Assembly: GCF_964031115.1 (NCBI RefSeq)
Contig: NZ_OZ035006.1
Coordinates: 1,613,605 to 1,677,604 of the forward strand
Direction of reading: 5' to 3'
Length of the DNA: 64,000 nt
Origin: Spiroplasma endosymbiont of Clivina fossor
GTDB taxonomy: Bacteria > Bacillota_I > Bacilli_A > Mycoplasmatales > Nriv7
Shown: piece after piece, positions 45,505 to 57,500 of the stretch
Layout of the letters: each line of letters starts with the position of its first letter
How positions within the stretch are numbered: the first letter of the stretch is position 1
Notes under the pieces: model-generated
What the model saw: only the letters and a program-made list of their open reading frames with translations
The model's database searches: none
What the model was told of the DNA's origin: nothing
Program-made: the position numbers and the translations under genes

Positions 45505-45558
45505 AGTCGGCTTCGCCGACTAACCCGCTAGCGGGCGGGGCATACGCCTTCCGCACCG
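45505..45558 (-). other. GC-rich hairpin cluster, candidate viral origin
   Basis: Contains a 7-bp stem hairpin AGTCGGC TTC GCCGACT (45505-45521), a 12-bp palindrome CCCGCTAGCGGG (45524-45535) and the 26-base motif shared with 9888-9913. It stands out in AT-rich DNA and lies between rep and the 93-residue gene. Likely a replication origin; it could also act as a terminator for the 93-residue gene. Confidence 0.5.
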
Positions 45559-45601
45559 CTTCGCAGACCGAAATGATTACCAATTAACTGGACAAGTTTT
45601 T

Positions 45602-45883
45602 TTAATTTTTTGATAATTCAATTTTTTGCAAATTAACTATTTTAGGATTTTTATCAAAAGTTAATTCACAACTAAAAAATGATTTAACATTTTCTTTTAA
45701 CAACTTATAAATTTCTTGTTGTTCTAGATTGTTATCATCAATTCATAAAGCTTTTTGTTCACCAGTAGGCTCAAATAAATCATTTTCATATCGCAAAAAT
45801 TCGGCAGAGTAACCTGACATCGTAGAACCATCTTTGTTTTTAAATACTTTTCTTTTTATACTAACTAATTTAATTTTAAACAT
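45602..45883 (-). CDS. Plectroviral small protein, 93 aa
   Basis: MFKIKLVSIKRKVFKNKDGS..., soluble, ending KIVNLQKIELSKN. The length and position before rep recall the single-stranded-DNA-binding proteins of filamentous phages, but no diagnostic motif is visible. It is the first gene of the viral run and lies next to the pcrA 3' end. Confidence 0.55.
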
Positions 45884-47550
45884 TATTTTTTAACTCCTTT
45901 AATTTTTTTCTTTCATTTTTAAAACTCGTTTGGATTTAGTTATTCATATAAATTTCCCACATCTAATATATTTATAAAAATTAAGCTTTTAATAGCTTTT
46001 CACAAAATTTAAAAGTTCTGTTAATTAAATTTAATTTCTAATAAACTAGTATCAATTTCTGTAATAAATCTTGAAGGTAAACAGTAATTATTAGCTATAT
46101 AAGAAAACCCTTTACTATAACTTAAAAATAATCCTTTTTTTGCTCTTGTAATCGCAACATATAAAACCCTTCGTTCTTCTTCAATAGCAGTAATTCCTTC
46201 TTCAATACTTAAAGTATTAGGAAAAACACCTTCATTTAAACCAATAACAAATACAAAATCATATTCTAATCCTTTAGCATTATGAATTGTCATCAAACTA
46301 ACTTTATCTTGAACAACAGAATTTTCATCTTGGTCAACATATAAACTAACTTCTTGTAAATAATGTTGTAATAATTCTATTCCTTGTAATGAATCATAAT
46401 TTTGCAAATCATAATTTTCCATATGATTAAATAATTCTTTAACATTTTCTAAGCGTTCTCCTTCAAAACCATCCACTAATTGTTGTAAGTAAGTACCATT
46501 ATTTAAAAAATCTTGAGCTAAACAAGTTATTTTTTCATATGACTTTAGTTTTTCTTTTCAAACTTTTAAATATGTAACTAATTTAACTATTGATGGTTTT
46601 AAACTAGAAACATTTACCATTAAATATTTTAAAAGCGATTGCTCGCTATTTTGTGATTGTTCAATTAAATTGTTAATTGTTGTTATCCCCACACCTTTAA
46701 TTAAATTCAAAATTCGTATTATTGATAATTCATCACCATAAACTAAAGTTTTTAAGTAAGCTAAAACATCCTTAATTTCTTTTCTTTCAAAAAACTTAAA
46801 AGCACCATAAATACGATAATTAATATAATTATTAATTAATGCCGTTTCTAAATGATGAGAAAGATGATTAGCACGATAAAGAATTAAAATATTTTTTAAT
46901 AAAATATTTTTTTCAACTAACTTTTTAATTTCTTTAATTACCCAATTAGCCTCGCAAATACTAGTATTACCACAATATAGTTTTATCTTGTTACCGCGGT
47001 TATTCATTGCAAATAAATCTTTAGCAATTCGTGAATGATTATAACTAATAAGAATATTTGCAACATCTAAAATATTTTGTATTGAACGATAATTTTGATT
47101 AAGAATAAAAGTTTTCGCATTAGGAAAATAATTATTAAAATCTAAAATTAATCTTGCTTTTGCCCCTCGAAAAGAATAAATTGTTTGGTCAGGGTCACCA
47201 ACAACAGTAATATTTTGATGTATTTTTACTAAATAATTAATTAATTGAAACTGTAATTCATTAGTATCTTGAAATTCATCAACCAAAACATAAGAAAATT
47301 GTTTCTGTCACTTTTGTAGTACTTCTGAATGCTGAGAAAATAATTTCAAAGTTAATATTAATAAATCATCAAAATCAACCATATTATTTTTAGACAAATA
47401 TTGTAAATAAATCTTATAGATTTCTAATCATTGTTGCTTATATTCATAATAAAAGGCGTTATTAATAACATCACAATAAGATAATTGGTTATTCTTTAAA
47501 TAAGAAATCATACTACTAACTTTTTTAATTTCATTATTATCAAAATTATA

Positions 47551-48695
47551 TTTTAATTTTGTCGAAAACTCTTGATAAAATAAAAAAAATCATCAACTTG
47601 ATAATTTTAAAAGGCTTTTATGTAAAATTACTATTTTTACTTTAACTTTTTTATACATTAAAATATAATACCGCTGTTTGTTGGTTTGGAGTTAAACCCT
47701 TATGTTGGTATTTTCATTTTCAGAGATTTAAATAATTTTGAATATTAGTAAAACCTAAACCATGATAATGAATTAAGGCTTCTTTAAGACTAGATTGTAA
47801 TTTACTGATTTTATTTAAGTTACGATAACTAGCTTCAGGATTAATTGTTGTTTTAGTTACACATAAAGTAGAATTTGTTTGTTTTGCTACTAAAAAATAT
47901 AATTTTTGCATATCAGAAGTAATAATTGAATTTTCGTTAATTAATTCTTTGTTCATATTTTCAATAACTCATTGTTTTTGTAAACGTTTGGTGTTTGTGG
48001 ATTTAACATAAATATTGTTATTATTATCAATTGCCATTTGAATACAGCATTTAGTATTAGTTGCGAATGGGTCAAGGTGAATTCTTCGTGGATCAGTTTT
48101 ATATTTGAAATTTCCTTTATGGATTTCTTTAATGAATGTTTCATCGATTTGGATTTTACCAGATAATTTTTTAAATTTTAATTGGGTATTTTCTAATTGT
48201 TTTGATTTCATTAATTTTTGACGATTATATCAAGCAGTTTTTAATGTAGTTTTAATAAAACGAGAAATTGTTTTACTAGATTGCCCCAGCAATGAAATTT
48301 GAATCAATAAATTTCATTGTTCATAATTTAAATGACTTCAATAAATAAAATGATTACGAAAAGCGTCAAAACTTGCACGGCAATTTTTACATAAATATTT
48401 TTGTTTTCCTTCTGAATTATGTCCATTTTTAACGCAATGGTAAGATTCACATTTAGGGCATTTAATACCTTGCGCTCTAAATTTTTGATCAATTTCATTT
48501 AACCGTTTTTGTTTTTTTATTAATTCTGCTTGTTGTTTGACTTTTTCATAAAATTCTAAAAATTGATCATCTGTTAAAGTATTTACTAGTTCTTGAATTA
48601 TTTTTTCCATAATTATTATCCACCTCTATCATATTAAAATATACCTAAAATTAAGTATATTCAATAAATATCAAGAGTTTTCGACAAAATTAAAA
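47551..48695 (-). mobile_element. IS1595-like element copy 6, inside pcrA
   Basis: Length 1145 bp with perfect outer ends. The 8-bp duplication AAATTATA is at 47543-47550 and 48696-48703. The clean joint shows a simple, recent insertion. Confidence 0.92.
47651..48610 (-). CDS. IS1595-like transposase, intact
   Basis: A 319-residue protein, open with code 4. The zinc ribbon has Cys at 51, 54, 74 and 77 (CPKCESYHC and CKNC). The DDE-type core begins QIDETFI (D156), with a second Asp in ITSDMQKLY (D233). A C-terminal block SSLKEALIHYHGLGFT resembles the ISXO2-like domain. The zinc ribbon plus 8-bp duplications fit the IS1595 family; exact subgroup unknown. The Shine-Dalgarno is AGAGGTGG. Confidence 0.82.
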
Positions 48696-49102
48696 AAATT
48701 ATATTGCTTATTTTTACTAATATTTTTTAAAATATTGATTTTATCAACAGTATCAATGATAATAAAATCTTTTGTATATCCTAAAACCATAATATCTCTT
48801 CTTAAAACCCTAACACAAAAAGCATGATATGTATGGATTCATATATATTTAGATTCATCATTACCAACTAATTCATTTAATCGACTTTTCATTTCATTAG
48901 TTGCCTTATTAGTAAAAGTTACCGCTAAAATTTGACTACTATTAATGGCCAAATTATGAATTAAATGAGCAATTTTATAAATAATAACTCTTGTTTTGCC
49001 ACTTCCTGCACCAGCTATAATTCTATTAGCACCTTCACTACTTAAAACAGCTAATCTTTGCTTCTCGTTTAAATGTTTTAAATTTATAACTTCTTTCAAA
49101 AT

Positions 49103-49204
49103 TTAAAAGCCATTTTTGTCACAAGAATTACAGATTCCAACTGTATTTTTATTACCAACAACATAACTTTCGCTATCGCATTCGATACAAAATATTACTG
49201 CCAA
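49103..49204 (-). CDS. Possible small zinc-ribbon peptide, 33 aa
   Basis: Starts at TTG (49202-49204) and reads AVIFCIECDSESYVVGNK, then TVGICNSCDKNGF. Two CxxC pairs form a minimal zinc ribbon. A GGGGGTG sequence 13 bases upstream could be its ribosome site. It ends 3 bases before the pcrA start, so the two may be co-translated. Very short, so uncertain. Confidence 0.4.
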   Translation of the reverse strand: MAVIFCIECDSESYVVGNKNTVGICNSCDKNGF

Positions 49205-49263
49205 AAGAATACACCCCCAAATAATTTATAAAAACCAAATGTGCAAAACATCTGTGGTTTCTA

Positions 49264-49693
49264 CAGTTTAGGAACCAATAATGCCATTAATGCCATGCAA
49301 AGAGCAATGAAAGATTTTGGCGAACTTGGCATAACAATTAAACGCATTCGCACTGATAATGCTCCGGAATTCACTACTACTAATTGAAGTAATAAAAAAG
49401 CATACAAAGTAAAAGAAAGACCTTTTACAACCTTTCTTTCAAAAAATGGAATTATCCATGAAACCACACCAATCCGTTCTCCTCAGAGCAACGGAAAGAT
49501 TGAACGGTTTCACCGTAATTATAATAGTTTATTTTGGTTTAAAAAATGTGGTTTTGAAATAAAATTTGATGTTAAACAATTACAAATTCATTTGAATGAG
49601 TGGTACACATTTTATAATTTCAAACGAAAACATAAAAGCTTGAATTACAAAACTCCATTTGAAACTTTAAATAAATTTATTATTGCAAAATAA
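49264..49693 (+). pseudogene. ORF3-type transposase, C-terminal fragment
   Basis: Begins near SLGTNNAINAMQRAM and contains D in RIRTDNAPEF and E in SNGKIERFH. The last 50 residues differ from the copy at 32922-34004 (FKKCGFEIKFDVKQLQ), so it comes from a related but distinct element. The first catalytic Asp and the N-terminus are missing. Confidence 0.8.
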
Positions 49694-49997
49694 TTATTTA
49701 AAAAATAATAGAAACTCGTGAAAAATGTTTTAATTTGGTTAATTTTGAATTAAATATTTTTTATTGTGAATAAAATTAATTTTTTTAATTTTAATAACAC
49801 AAAATATGGTATTATTAAATCAATTAAGAGAAGCATAGTCTAATAACTGTGTGTGATTTACACTAATTTTAAAGATAAGTATTGACAGGGTAAAAAACCC
49901 TTATTAAATATAGGGATTTGTAAAAACACGGTTTTATTAAAAACCCAGCAAAATCAAGGTTTTATTGAAATATCAATACTTATCTATAAAATTAAAG
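49694..49997. other. AT-rich gene-free stretch with an inverted-repeat element
   Basis: No gene is seen. From 49867 to 49995 the ends AATTTTAAAGATAAGTATTG and CAATACTTATCTATAAAATT are inverted copies around a roughly 90-base core. A TTGACA (49888) with TAAATA 17 bases on is a possible promoter. The right end touches the polC fragment at 49998. Confidence 0.5.
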
Positions 49998-50600
49998 AAA
50001 AAATCATATCTTTTATCACTTAACCCCCGACCTTCAATAACTACCGCTCCAAATTCAATAATTTCATCATAACGACTGGACAATCCTGTTGTTTCAATAT
50101 CAAAAATAACAAACTTACAAGCATTAATCGCATCACTAGTAGCATTAGTAATCGCTTCTTTAACACACTACTATCAATCATTTGCATTTCCACACCATAA
50201 ATTAACCTTAACAGTAGGATATTTCTTTTGAGCCATTTGCGCATCAGGAAATGATTGAACATTTAAATGATCAATAATCGCAATTGCTGAATGTTTTCAA
50301 AGACTTGCTTGTTTAATATATTCACCAATACTTGTAACCCCATCCATCGCACTCATTTTTGTATGCAAATGAAATTCAATCCGCTTTTCTAGCATATCAT
50401 CAGTTCGTAAATGCGGATCAGCAATCTTTTGAATTTTATTTACTCACAAAACTTGTTCACGAGAAAAATTATCAAACCGCACATCACCTTTAACAACAAC
50501 TCAATCCTTTTCTTGTAATTCTTCTAAAAGCTTGTCTTTCATATCATCACTTGTAAAATATCGTAAGGCAATCGCATCACTAAAATCACTAATTAATATT

Positions 50601-51506
50601 AGACTTGGTACATAACTATAACTAGCTTAATTCAAAATTATATATTCCTGAAATTAAGTTAAATCGTAATCCAAATCTTCTAATCTTATTGCGATAACGA
50701 TAAACTAGTATTTTAAATCTTTTTAATCTAGCAAAAACATGTTCAATGACAATTCTAACTTTACTTAAAAAGCTATTATATTCCTTTTTATCTGGATTTA
50801 AAGGATTATTTTTACTCTTTTTAATTGGCAATAATGTATTTTTATGAACATTTTGCAAACCTTGATATCCTGAATCGGCAATTAATTCTAATTTTGGATT
50901 TATAAGTGTATTTGATTTTAAAAATAACTTATAATCATGAGTACTGCCATAACAAAAATCTACTGAAATAATTTTATTGTTAAATAAATCAATAATTATT
51001 TGCGATTTTAATGAATGTTGCCTTTTCTTACCAGAAAATAATAATTTTAGTTTTTTTTAATTCTTTCAATTGGAATTTCTGTAGCATCAATTGCTAATAA
51101 ATTATTAGTAGTACCCTTATTTTCTAATAATATCTTTTTGCCAGGTATATGAAAGTGACTATTTTTTATTAGAGTATTTTCAACTCAAAAGATATTACGA
51201 ATACAACTAACATGACTAATATTATATTTTTTTGCAATAATACGATATGTACTATATTCTTTTCAGTATTCTAAAGTCATAAGTAATCTTTGCTCTATTG
51301 ATAATTTATTTGGTCTACCACCAATTTGTTTTTGTTTAGCTTCACCTTCTTTTAAAATTTCTACCATTTTCATGAAAGTTTTATATTTTATGCCTATTAA
51401 ACTATAAAATTCGTTTTCGTCTTTGTATTTATCTAACATTTGTACTTCACCTAGGAAATAATATTATCAAAATAGTAGATAAAATTAAAGGTTATGTACC
51501 AAGTCT
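50601..51506 (-). mobile_element. IS5-B copy 2, uninterrupted, 906 bp
   Basis: The ends are AGACTTGGTACATAAC. ATT at 50598-50600 and 51507-51509. Inserted in the second polC; the intact sequence is at 58194-58200. The only complete IS5-B copy in the window. Confidence 0.9.
50622..51439 (-). CDS. IS5-B transposase (frameshifted OrfA-OrfB)
   Basis: The first frame opens MLDKYKDENEFYSLIGIKYK and stops after IERIKKN. A -1 slip on a run of eight A continues as LKLLFSGKKRQHSLKSQIII, giving 272 residues. IS5-type catalytic candidates are D in LLAIDATEIP, D in LIADSGYQG and E in VRIVIEHVF. About half identical by eye to the IS5-A protein. The same slip site occurs in copies 1 and 3. Confidence 0.82.
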
Positions 51507-52110
51507 ATTGAATAAATTCATCGTTTAGTTTTTGTTAATTTACAATCTTTACGAAAAATTTGTCCTTGAATAATAACCCCCCGAACTTCTTCTTCCAATT
51601 CTGAAATTTTACAAGAGTCTTGCAACAATAAATTATCACTACTAGACAAGTTGCCTTTAAATCTCCGTTTTTTTGACAGGCAAAGTCTTTACTTGTTGTT
51701 GTTCTCTTTGTTGGACTTTCATTCGTTCTTCTTCTTCAATTTGTATCATCGCTGGATCAATCAAAACATCATATTGTTCAATTTTTATTTTTAAAGACAA
51801 GTTTTGAAAACCATACCGACGCATTCGCTCCTGATAATATTTTAAATGCCGATTAATCAATGCCATTTGTGATTCATTATTAACTTTAATAAGTAAATCA
51901 TTATTTTCCAACACTAAATTATCACAAGAAATATTACTATTAATATACTCTTTTTGTTTTGTCTTAGTTTGCTTAATATATTCTCAATAATCAACAATTT
52001 ATTCCATTACATAATTAGCATCAACACATAAAAAAGTTATTTTACTACGAAAATCAAGTTTCAATAAACATTGTTCAAGTTCCCTAATAATTTCAATTGG
52101 TAAAATTTTG

Positions 52111-53256
52111 TTTTAATTTTGTCGAAAACTCTTGATAAAATAAAAAAAATCATCAACTTGATAATTTTAAAAGGCTTTTATGTAAAATTACTATTTTTAC
52201 TTTAACTTTTTTATACATTAAAATATAATACCGCTGTTTGTTGGTTTGGAGTTAAACCCTTATGTTGGTATTTTCATTTTCAGAGATTTAAATAATTTTG
52301 AATATTAGTAAAACCTAAACCATGATAATGAATTAAGGCTTCTTTAAGACTAGATTGTAATTTACTGATTTTATTTAAGTTACGATAACTAGCTTCAGGA
52401 TTAATTGTTGTTTTAGTTACACATAAAGTAGAATTTGTTTGTTTTGCTACTAAAAAATATAATTTTTGCATATCAGAAGTAATAATTGAATTTTCGTTAA
52501 TTAATTCTTTGTTCATATTTTCAATAACTCATTGTTTTTGTAAACCTTTGGTGTTTGTGGATTTAACATAAATATTGTTATTATTATCAATTGCCATTTG
52601 AATACAACATTTAGTATTAGTTGCGAATGGGTCAAGGTAAATTCTTCGTGGATCAGTTTTATATTTGAAATTTCCTTTATGGATTTCTTTAATAAATGTT
52701 TCATCGATTTGGATTTTACCAGATAATTTTTTAAATTTTAATTGGGTATTTTCTAATTGTTTTGATTTCATTAATTTTTGACGATTATATCAAGCAGTTT
52801 TTAATGTAGTTTTAATAAAACGAGAAATTGTTTTACTAGATTGCCCCAGCAATGAAATTTGAATCAATAAATTTCATTGTTCATAATTTAAATGACTTCA
52901 ATAAATAAAATGATTACGAAAAGCGTCAAAACTTGCACGGCAATTTTTACATAAATATTTTTGTTTTCCTTCTGAATTATGTCCATTTTTAACGCAATGG
53001 TAAGATTCACATTTAGGGCATTTAATACCTTGCGCTCTAAATTTTTGATCAATTTCATTTAACCGTTTTTGTTTTTTTATTAATTCTGCTTGTTGTTTGA
53101 CTTTTTCATAAAATTCTAAAAATTGATCATCTGTTAAAGTATTTACTAGTTCTTGAATTATTTTTTCCATAATTATTATCCACCTCTATCATATTAAAAA
53201 TATACCTAAAATTAAGTATATTCAATAAATATCAAGAGTTTTCGACAAAATTAAAA
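52111..53256 (-). mobile_element. IS1595-like element copy 7
   Basis: The 8-bp duplication AAATTTTG is at 52103-52110 and 53257-53264. Length 1146 bp. Inserted in the second polC near its 5' end. Confidence 0.92.
52211..53170 (-). CDS. IS1595-like transposase, intact
   Basis: 319 residues, open. A few substitutions against copy 6 (Tyr for His in RRIYLDP, LNVVFKWQ-type change, KGLQKQ for KRLQKQ). Zinc ribbon and catalytic Asp residues are unchanged. Confidence 0.82.
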
Positions 53257-53413
53257 AAATTTTGTTGATTTGCAATGTAAAATACAGCGTATCATTCTTT
53301 TTCTTAAATTCTATTTTCAATAATTTTGCTTATTGTAAAATGTCATTTTTTAAAGAAAACTTCATTATTTTTCACAATTGCTGTAAATTCTTTTCCATAC
53401 TTTCACCCCTGAC

Positions 53414-54364
53414 TTAAATTGTTGAAAAGCTCTGGATTAACATAAAAAATCCAGTAAATATTAATACCAATGACAAACTATCAATCCGATCCAAAAATCC
53501 TCCGTGACCTGGTAAACCCTGAGAAAAATCTTTTACATTATGATTCCGTTTAATAAATGAAAAAAGTAAATCACCCATATGACTTATTAATGACAAAAAT
53601 AAAATTAACAAGAAATAAATTACATATTTATAATCATCTGTTTTCGTTGTAAAAAAGTTAGCAAATGGCTGATACTTCGTAAACTCCGTTAATAACACAA
53701 TATATCCTAAAACAAGTACCCAGGTTACTAAAATACCAATAATCGCCCCTTCTCATGTTTTACTAGGACTAATTTTTGGAGCAAGAGCATTTTTGCCAAC
53801 TAATGTTCCGCCAATATAAGCAAATGTATCATTACTAATAGTAATTAATAAAACCACACTAACTGATGGTCAACCAAACCCTGGTTGAAGCATAATATAA
53901 TTCATTGCTTTAAAAGCAAATACTAAATAAAGTGTCATACAAAATATAAATAATGCATCATTAGCACTAAACTTCTTAAAAACTTTCACCATTAGTAAAA
54001 TAACTAACAAAAATGTCATATAAACTAATAATACCATTCATGATTGTCATCACTGAATCCGAGTTGGACCATCATACTTATTTCAATACGGTTCATACTT
54101 AATATTCTCTGCTATGGGAAACCATAATAATATAATTGCAAAAACAAAAATAATAGCTTTAATAACCCAATTAAAACTTTCTCCTTTCCTTAAATTCATC
54201 ACCTCAAAAATTGTAATCCCTAATAACATACTATTAACTATTAAAAATGCATATGGCATATATCAAACATTAAAACCTCTTCACTCTTGATATATCGCCC
54301 CAACAAATAAATATAAAATTGCAAAAGAAATTAAAAAGATACTAGTAATAATTCGCTTTTTCAT
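53414..54364 (-). CDS. cdsA: Phosphatidate cytidylyltransferase, second copy
   Basis: 316 residues, same length and frame as 58948-59898. It makes CDP-diacylglycerol for phospholipid synthesis in the membrane. Multiple hydrophobic segments are present, and the C-terminal signature ([20 protein letters not shown]) is intact. One notable change is Gly for Val in DFSQGLPGHGG. It lies directly upstream of the broken second polC and downstream of the intact polC, as the second unit of a tandem duplication. Confidence 0.85.
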
Positions 54365-54520
54365 TTAATCACTCCTTCTATCAATATTAACTAATTATAA
54401 CTGATAATTAAATTGAAAAAATAAAATCGCATTTTTAAAAAACTAAACTACCGATTTTAGATACAATTTTAATAAAAGAAAAGCAACAAAAACTTTTGTT
54501 TAGCATATTACACAGAAAAA

Positions 54521-54542
54521 GTAAAACCTTAATAGGTTTTAC
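54521..54542. terminator. Terminator after polC
   Basis: Stem GTAAAACCT / AGGTTTTAC with a 4-base loop, between the polC stop at 54577 and the second cdsA. Confidence 0.65.
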
Positions 54543-54576
54543 TTAACTCTTAACTAATTCATTTTTTCACTTTTAA

Positions 54577-57500
54577 CTATTCAAAAAAGTTCAAAGATAT
54601 TTGATCAAATTTATCTAAACCTGATAGCATACCCATCTCCTCAAATTCCTTTAAATGCGTTTTGGTAATACTAGTCCTCTTTTGTAAATCTTCTAACGAA
54701 GCAATCGCTCTTTCCGTTCTCGCTTCAACAATTGAATTAGCAACAGTACTACCCAAACCATCTAATGCTGATAATGGCGGAACAATCTTTTTAACACCAG
54801 CAAACTCTTGAACAACAAAATTTGTTGCTAGAGAATGTTCTAAATTAATACCAATAAATTCAATTTTGCGAGCATACATTTCTAACGCTACTTCCAACAC
54901 TGGTACTAAATCCTTCTCCTTTTGAGTTAACTTATTAACAACATTATAACCATTATCCATTCGTGATAAGATATCGGTTAATTTTGTTAAAACAGCATTC
55001 CTTCCCTTAGCAATCGTCTTAATATCAAAAACATCACATCGTGTTGAAAAATAAGTCGCATAATATTCGTGCGGATAATTAATTTTATACCAAGCAATTC
55101 GCAAAGCCATTAAAACATAAGCTGTCGCATGTGCCTTAGGAAACATATACTTAATTTTTTGACACGATGCAATATATCATTGGGGAACATTATGACTAAT
55201 CATAATTTTTTGTTGCTCATCAGTGACACCCTTTCCTTTACGAACCGTTTCCATAATGTTAAAAGCAATATCTGACGGAATTTCACGATGAATTAAATAA
55301 GTCATAATATCATCACGACAACCAATAACATCTTTTAATTTTAAATCTTGATGGGTAATTAATGTTTGGGCATTATTTACTCACACATCAGTACCATGCG
55401 ATAAACCAGAAATTTGCACTAAATCAGCAAAACTCGTCGGATTTGTTTCTTCTAACATTTTACGAACAAATTGAGTACCAAACTCAGGTAAACCCACCGC
55501 TCCAGTTTTTTCATTATTAATATCACTACTAGTAATCTTCATAATTTCTGGGGAACTAAATAATGAAAGTACTTCGGCATCATTACACAAAATATTTTGC
55601 GGATCATATCCAGTAAGGTCATGTAGCATTTTTAATGCTGTGGGATCAACATGCCCCAAAATATCTAACTTTAACAAGTTATCATGAATAGCATGAAAAT
55701 CAAAATGCGTTGTTTTTCACTGCGAAGTAATATCATCGGCTGGGAAATTTACTGGCGTAAAATCATTAACATCATAATTCTTAGGAACAACAATAATTCC
55801 CCCCGGATGTTGTCCGGTTGTTCGTTTAACACCCTCACATCCTTGTGCTAATCATTCTAAATATGCTTTTTTAACAAAATGATTACCTTTCACATCTTCC
55901 AAATAACCACGAGCATAACCAAATGCTGTTTTTTGTGCCACGGTAGAAATTGTTCCCGCCCGAAACACATTATCCGCACCAAACATCTCTTTAGTAAAAT
56001 TATGAGCAATCATTTGATACTCACCAGAAAAATTCAAATCAATATCGGGTACTTTATCACCATCAAAACCTAAAAAGGTTTCAAACGGAATATCTTGACC
56101 ATCACCAGTTAAAAGATGACGACATTGCGGACAATTTTTTGGTGGTAGATCATAACCACTACGAATATTTTCATCACTCACAAATTCACTATATTGACAT
56201 TGCGAACACACATAATGTGGCACTAATGGATTTACTTCGGTAATCTTCGCCATCGTTGCAACTAATGACGACCCCACAGAACCACGAGAACCAACCAAAT
56301 AACCATCATTTAATGACCTTGTAACTAATAAATGAGCAATTCAATAAACAACCCCAAAACCATGCTTTAAAATCGCATCTAACTCCCGCGATAATCTTTC
56401 TTCTACCATTATTGGCAATACTGCACCATAAATCTTTTTCGCGTTATCATAACATAATCTTTTCAAATTACTATCAACATCACCATCATCAATTACTGAA
56501 GTATACAAATCATCTTTAATCGGTCGCAATCACGAAATTTGTTCATTTAAATAATTAGGATTAATAACAACCAATTCCTTAATTAAAACTTCATCTTCTA
56601 AAAAACTAAACTCATTTAACATTTCAGCAGTCGTTCTTAAATGTTGCTCAGGATTATTTTTAACCCGACCTTTACGGTCAAATAAAGGATGCATCCTTCC
56701 TCCTAAACCCTTAGTATTAATATATACATCACGAAAAATCTTATCTTGCGGATTTAAATAATGAGTATCAGAAGAAGCAATAACCACCTTATTAAGCTTC
56801 TTTGCAGTATGAACAATATTTTTTACAATCCGCATTAAATGTTCAACTGTCATCTCACCACTTTCAACTAAATGATTGTAAACACTTAGCGGTTGTACTT
56901 CAATATAATCATAAAATTGCATTATTGCTTCCAATTCTTGTTGACTCCGATTACGAGCAAACTCAAAAACCTGACCATTAACACAACCAGAACCAATAAA
57001 AACATTAGCGCGCATTTCTTGCAATGCCGCAATCGTAATTTTAGGACTACTATAAAAGTACTTAGTATGCGACAACGAAACTAACGAAAATAAATCTTTC
57101 AATCCTTGCTCATTTTTAGCAATTACTGTTGTATGATTACCAAATAGCTTGGCAAAAATTGGTTCATAATTAATCTTTTCAATATCTAATAATGTTTTTA
57201 CTTGATAATTATCTTCTAAATCCGTTAACATCACGGCAAATACATCAGCTAATATTTCAGCATCATAATCAGCACGATGAGCAATTTCTTCATTATACTT
57301 AATATTATATTTTCTAGCAACCGTTCCTAAACGATGATAGCGTAACTGTTGTTGCAATAATCGTGATAATTGCAAAGTATCAATAATCGGATTAGTAAGT
57401 TTTCCATAACCCATTTGATTTCACAGTTCTTGAATAAAACCAATATCAAATGATGCATTATGAGCCACAAGAACAGCATCCTGTAAAACTTCTTTAATCT

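Larger units (their letters stand above)
46021..49099 (-). pseudogene. pcrA: PcrA/UvrD-type helicase, interrupted by an IS
   Basis: The start is a TTG at 49097-49099 (protein MKEVINLKHLNEKQR). Superfamily 1A helicase motifs in order: Walker A AGAGSGKTR (residues 29-37), AVTFTNKA, LVDEFQDTN, VVGDPDQTIYSFRGA, QNYRS, VSLMTIHNAKGLEYDFVFVIG and YVAITRAK. PcrA unwinds DNA in repair and plasmid or phage rolling-circle replication. IS1595-like copy 6 splits it after NKQYNF. Without the IS the product would be about 640 residues, shorter than typical PcrA at the C-terminus. A second, intact gene elsewhere is expected. Confidence 0.85.
49998..53398 (-). pseudogene. polC: Second polC, 5' part, decayed and interrupted
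   Basis: The start codon is at 53396-53398, next to the second cdsA. It matches the intact polC 5' part (58932 down to 57603). Damage: IS1595-like copy 7 near codon 46, a Gln codon changed to TAA near 52010, an extra base in a T-run near 51667, IS5-B copy 2 at 50601, and small insertions near 50165 and 50205. It ends at AAAAAATCAT (49998-50007), the same 10 bases that end the other fragment at 31098-31107. Confidence 0.9.

Noticed and set aside
49261-49467. Minus-strand frame of 68 codons
   Set aside because: Antisense to an ORF3-type transposase fragment with D and E catalytic motifs.
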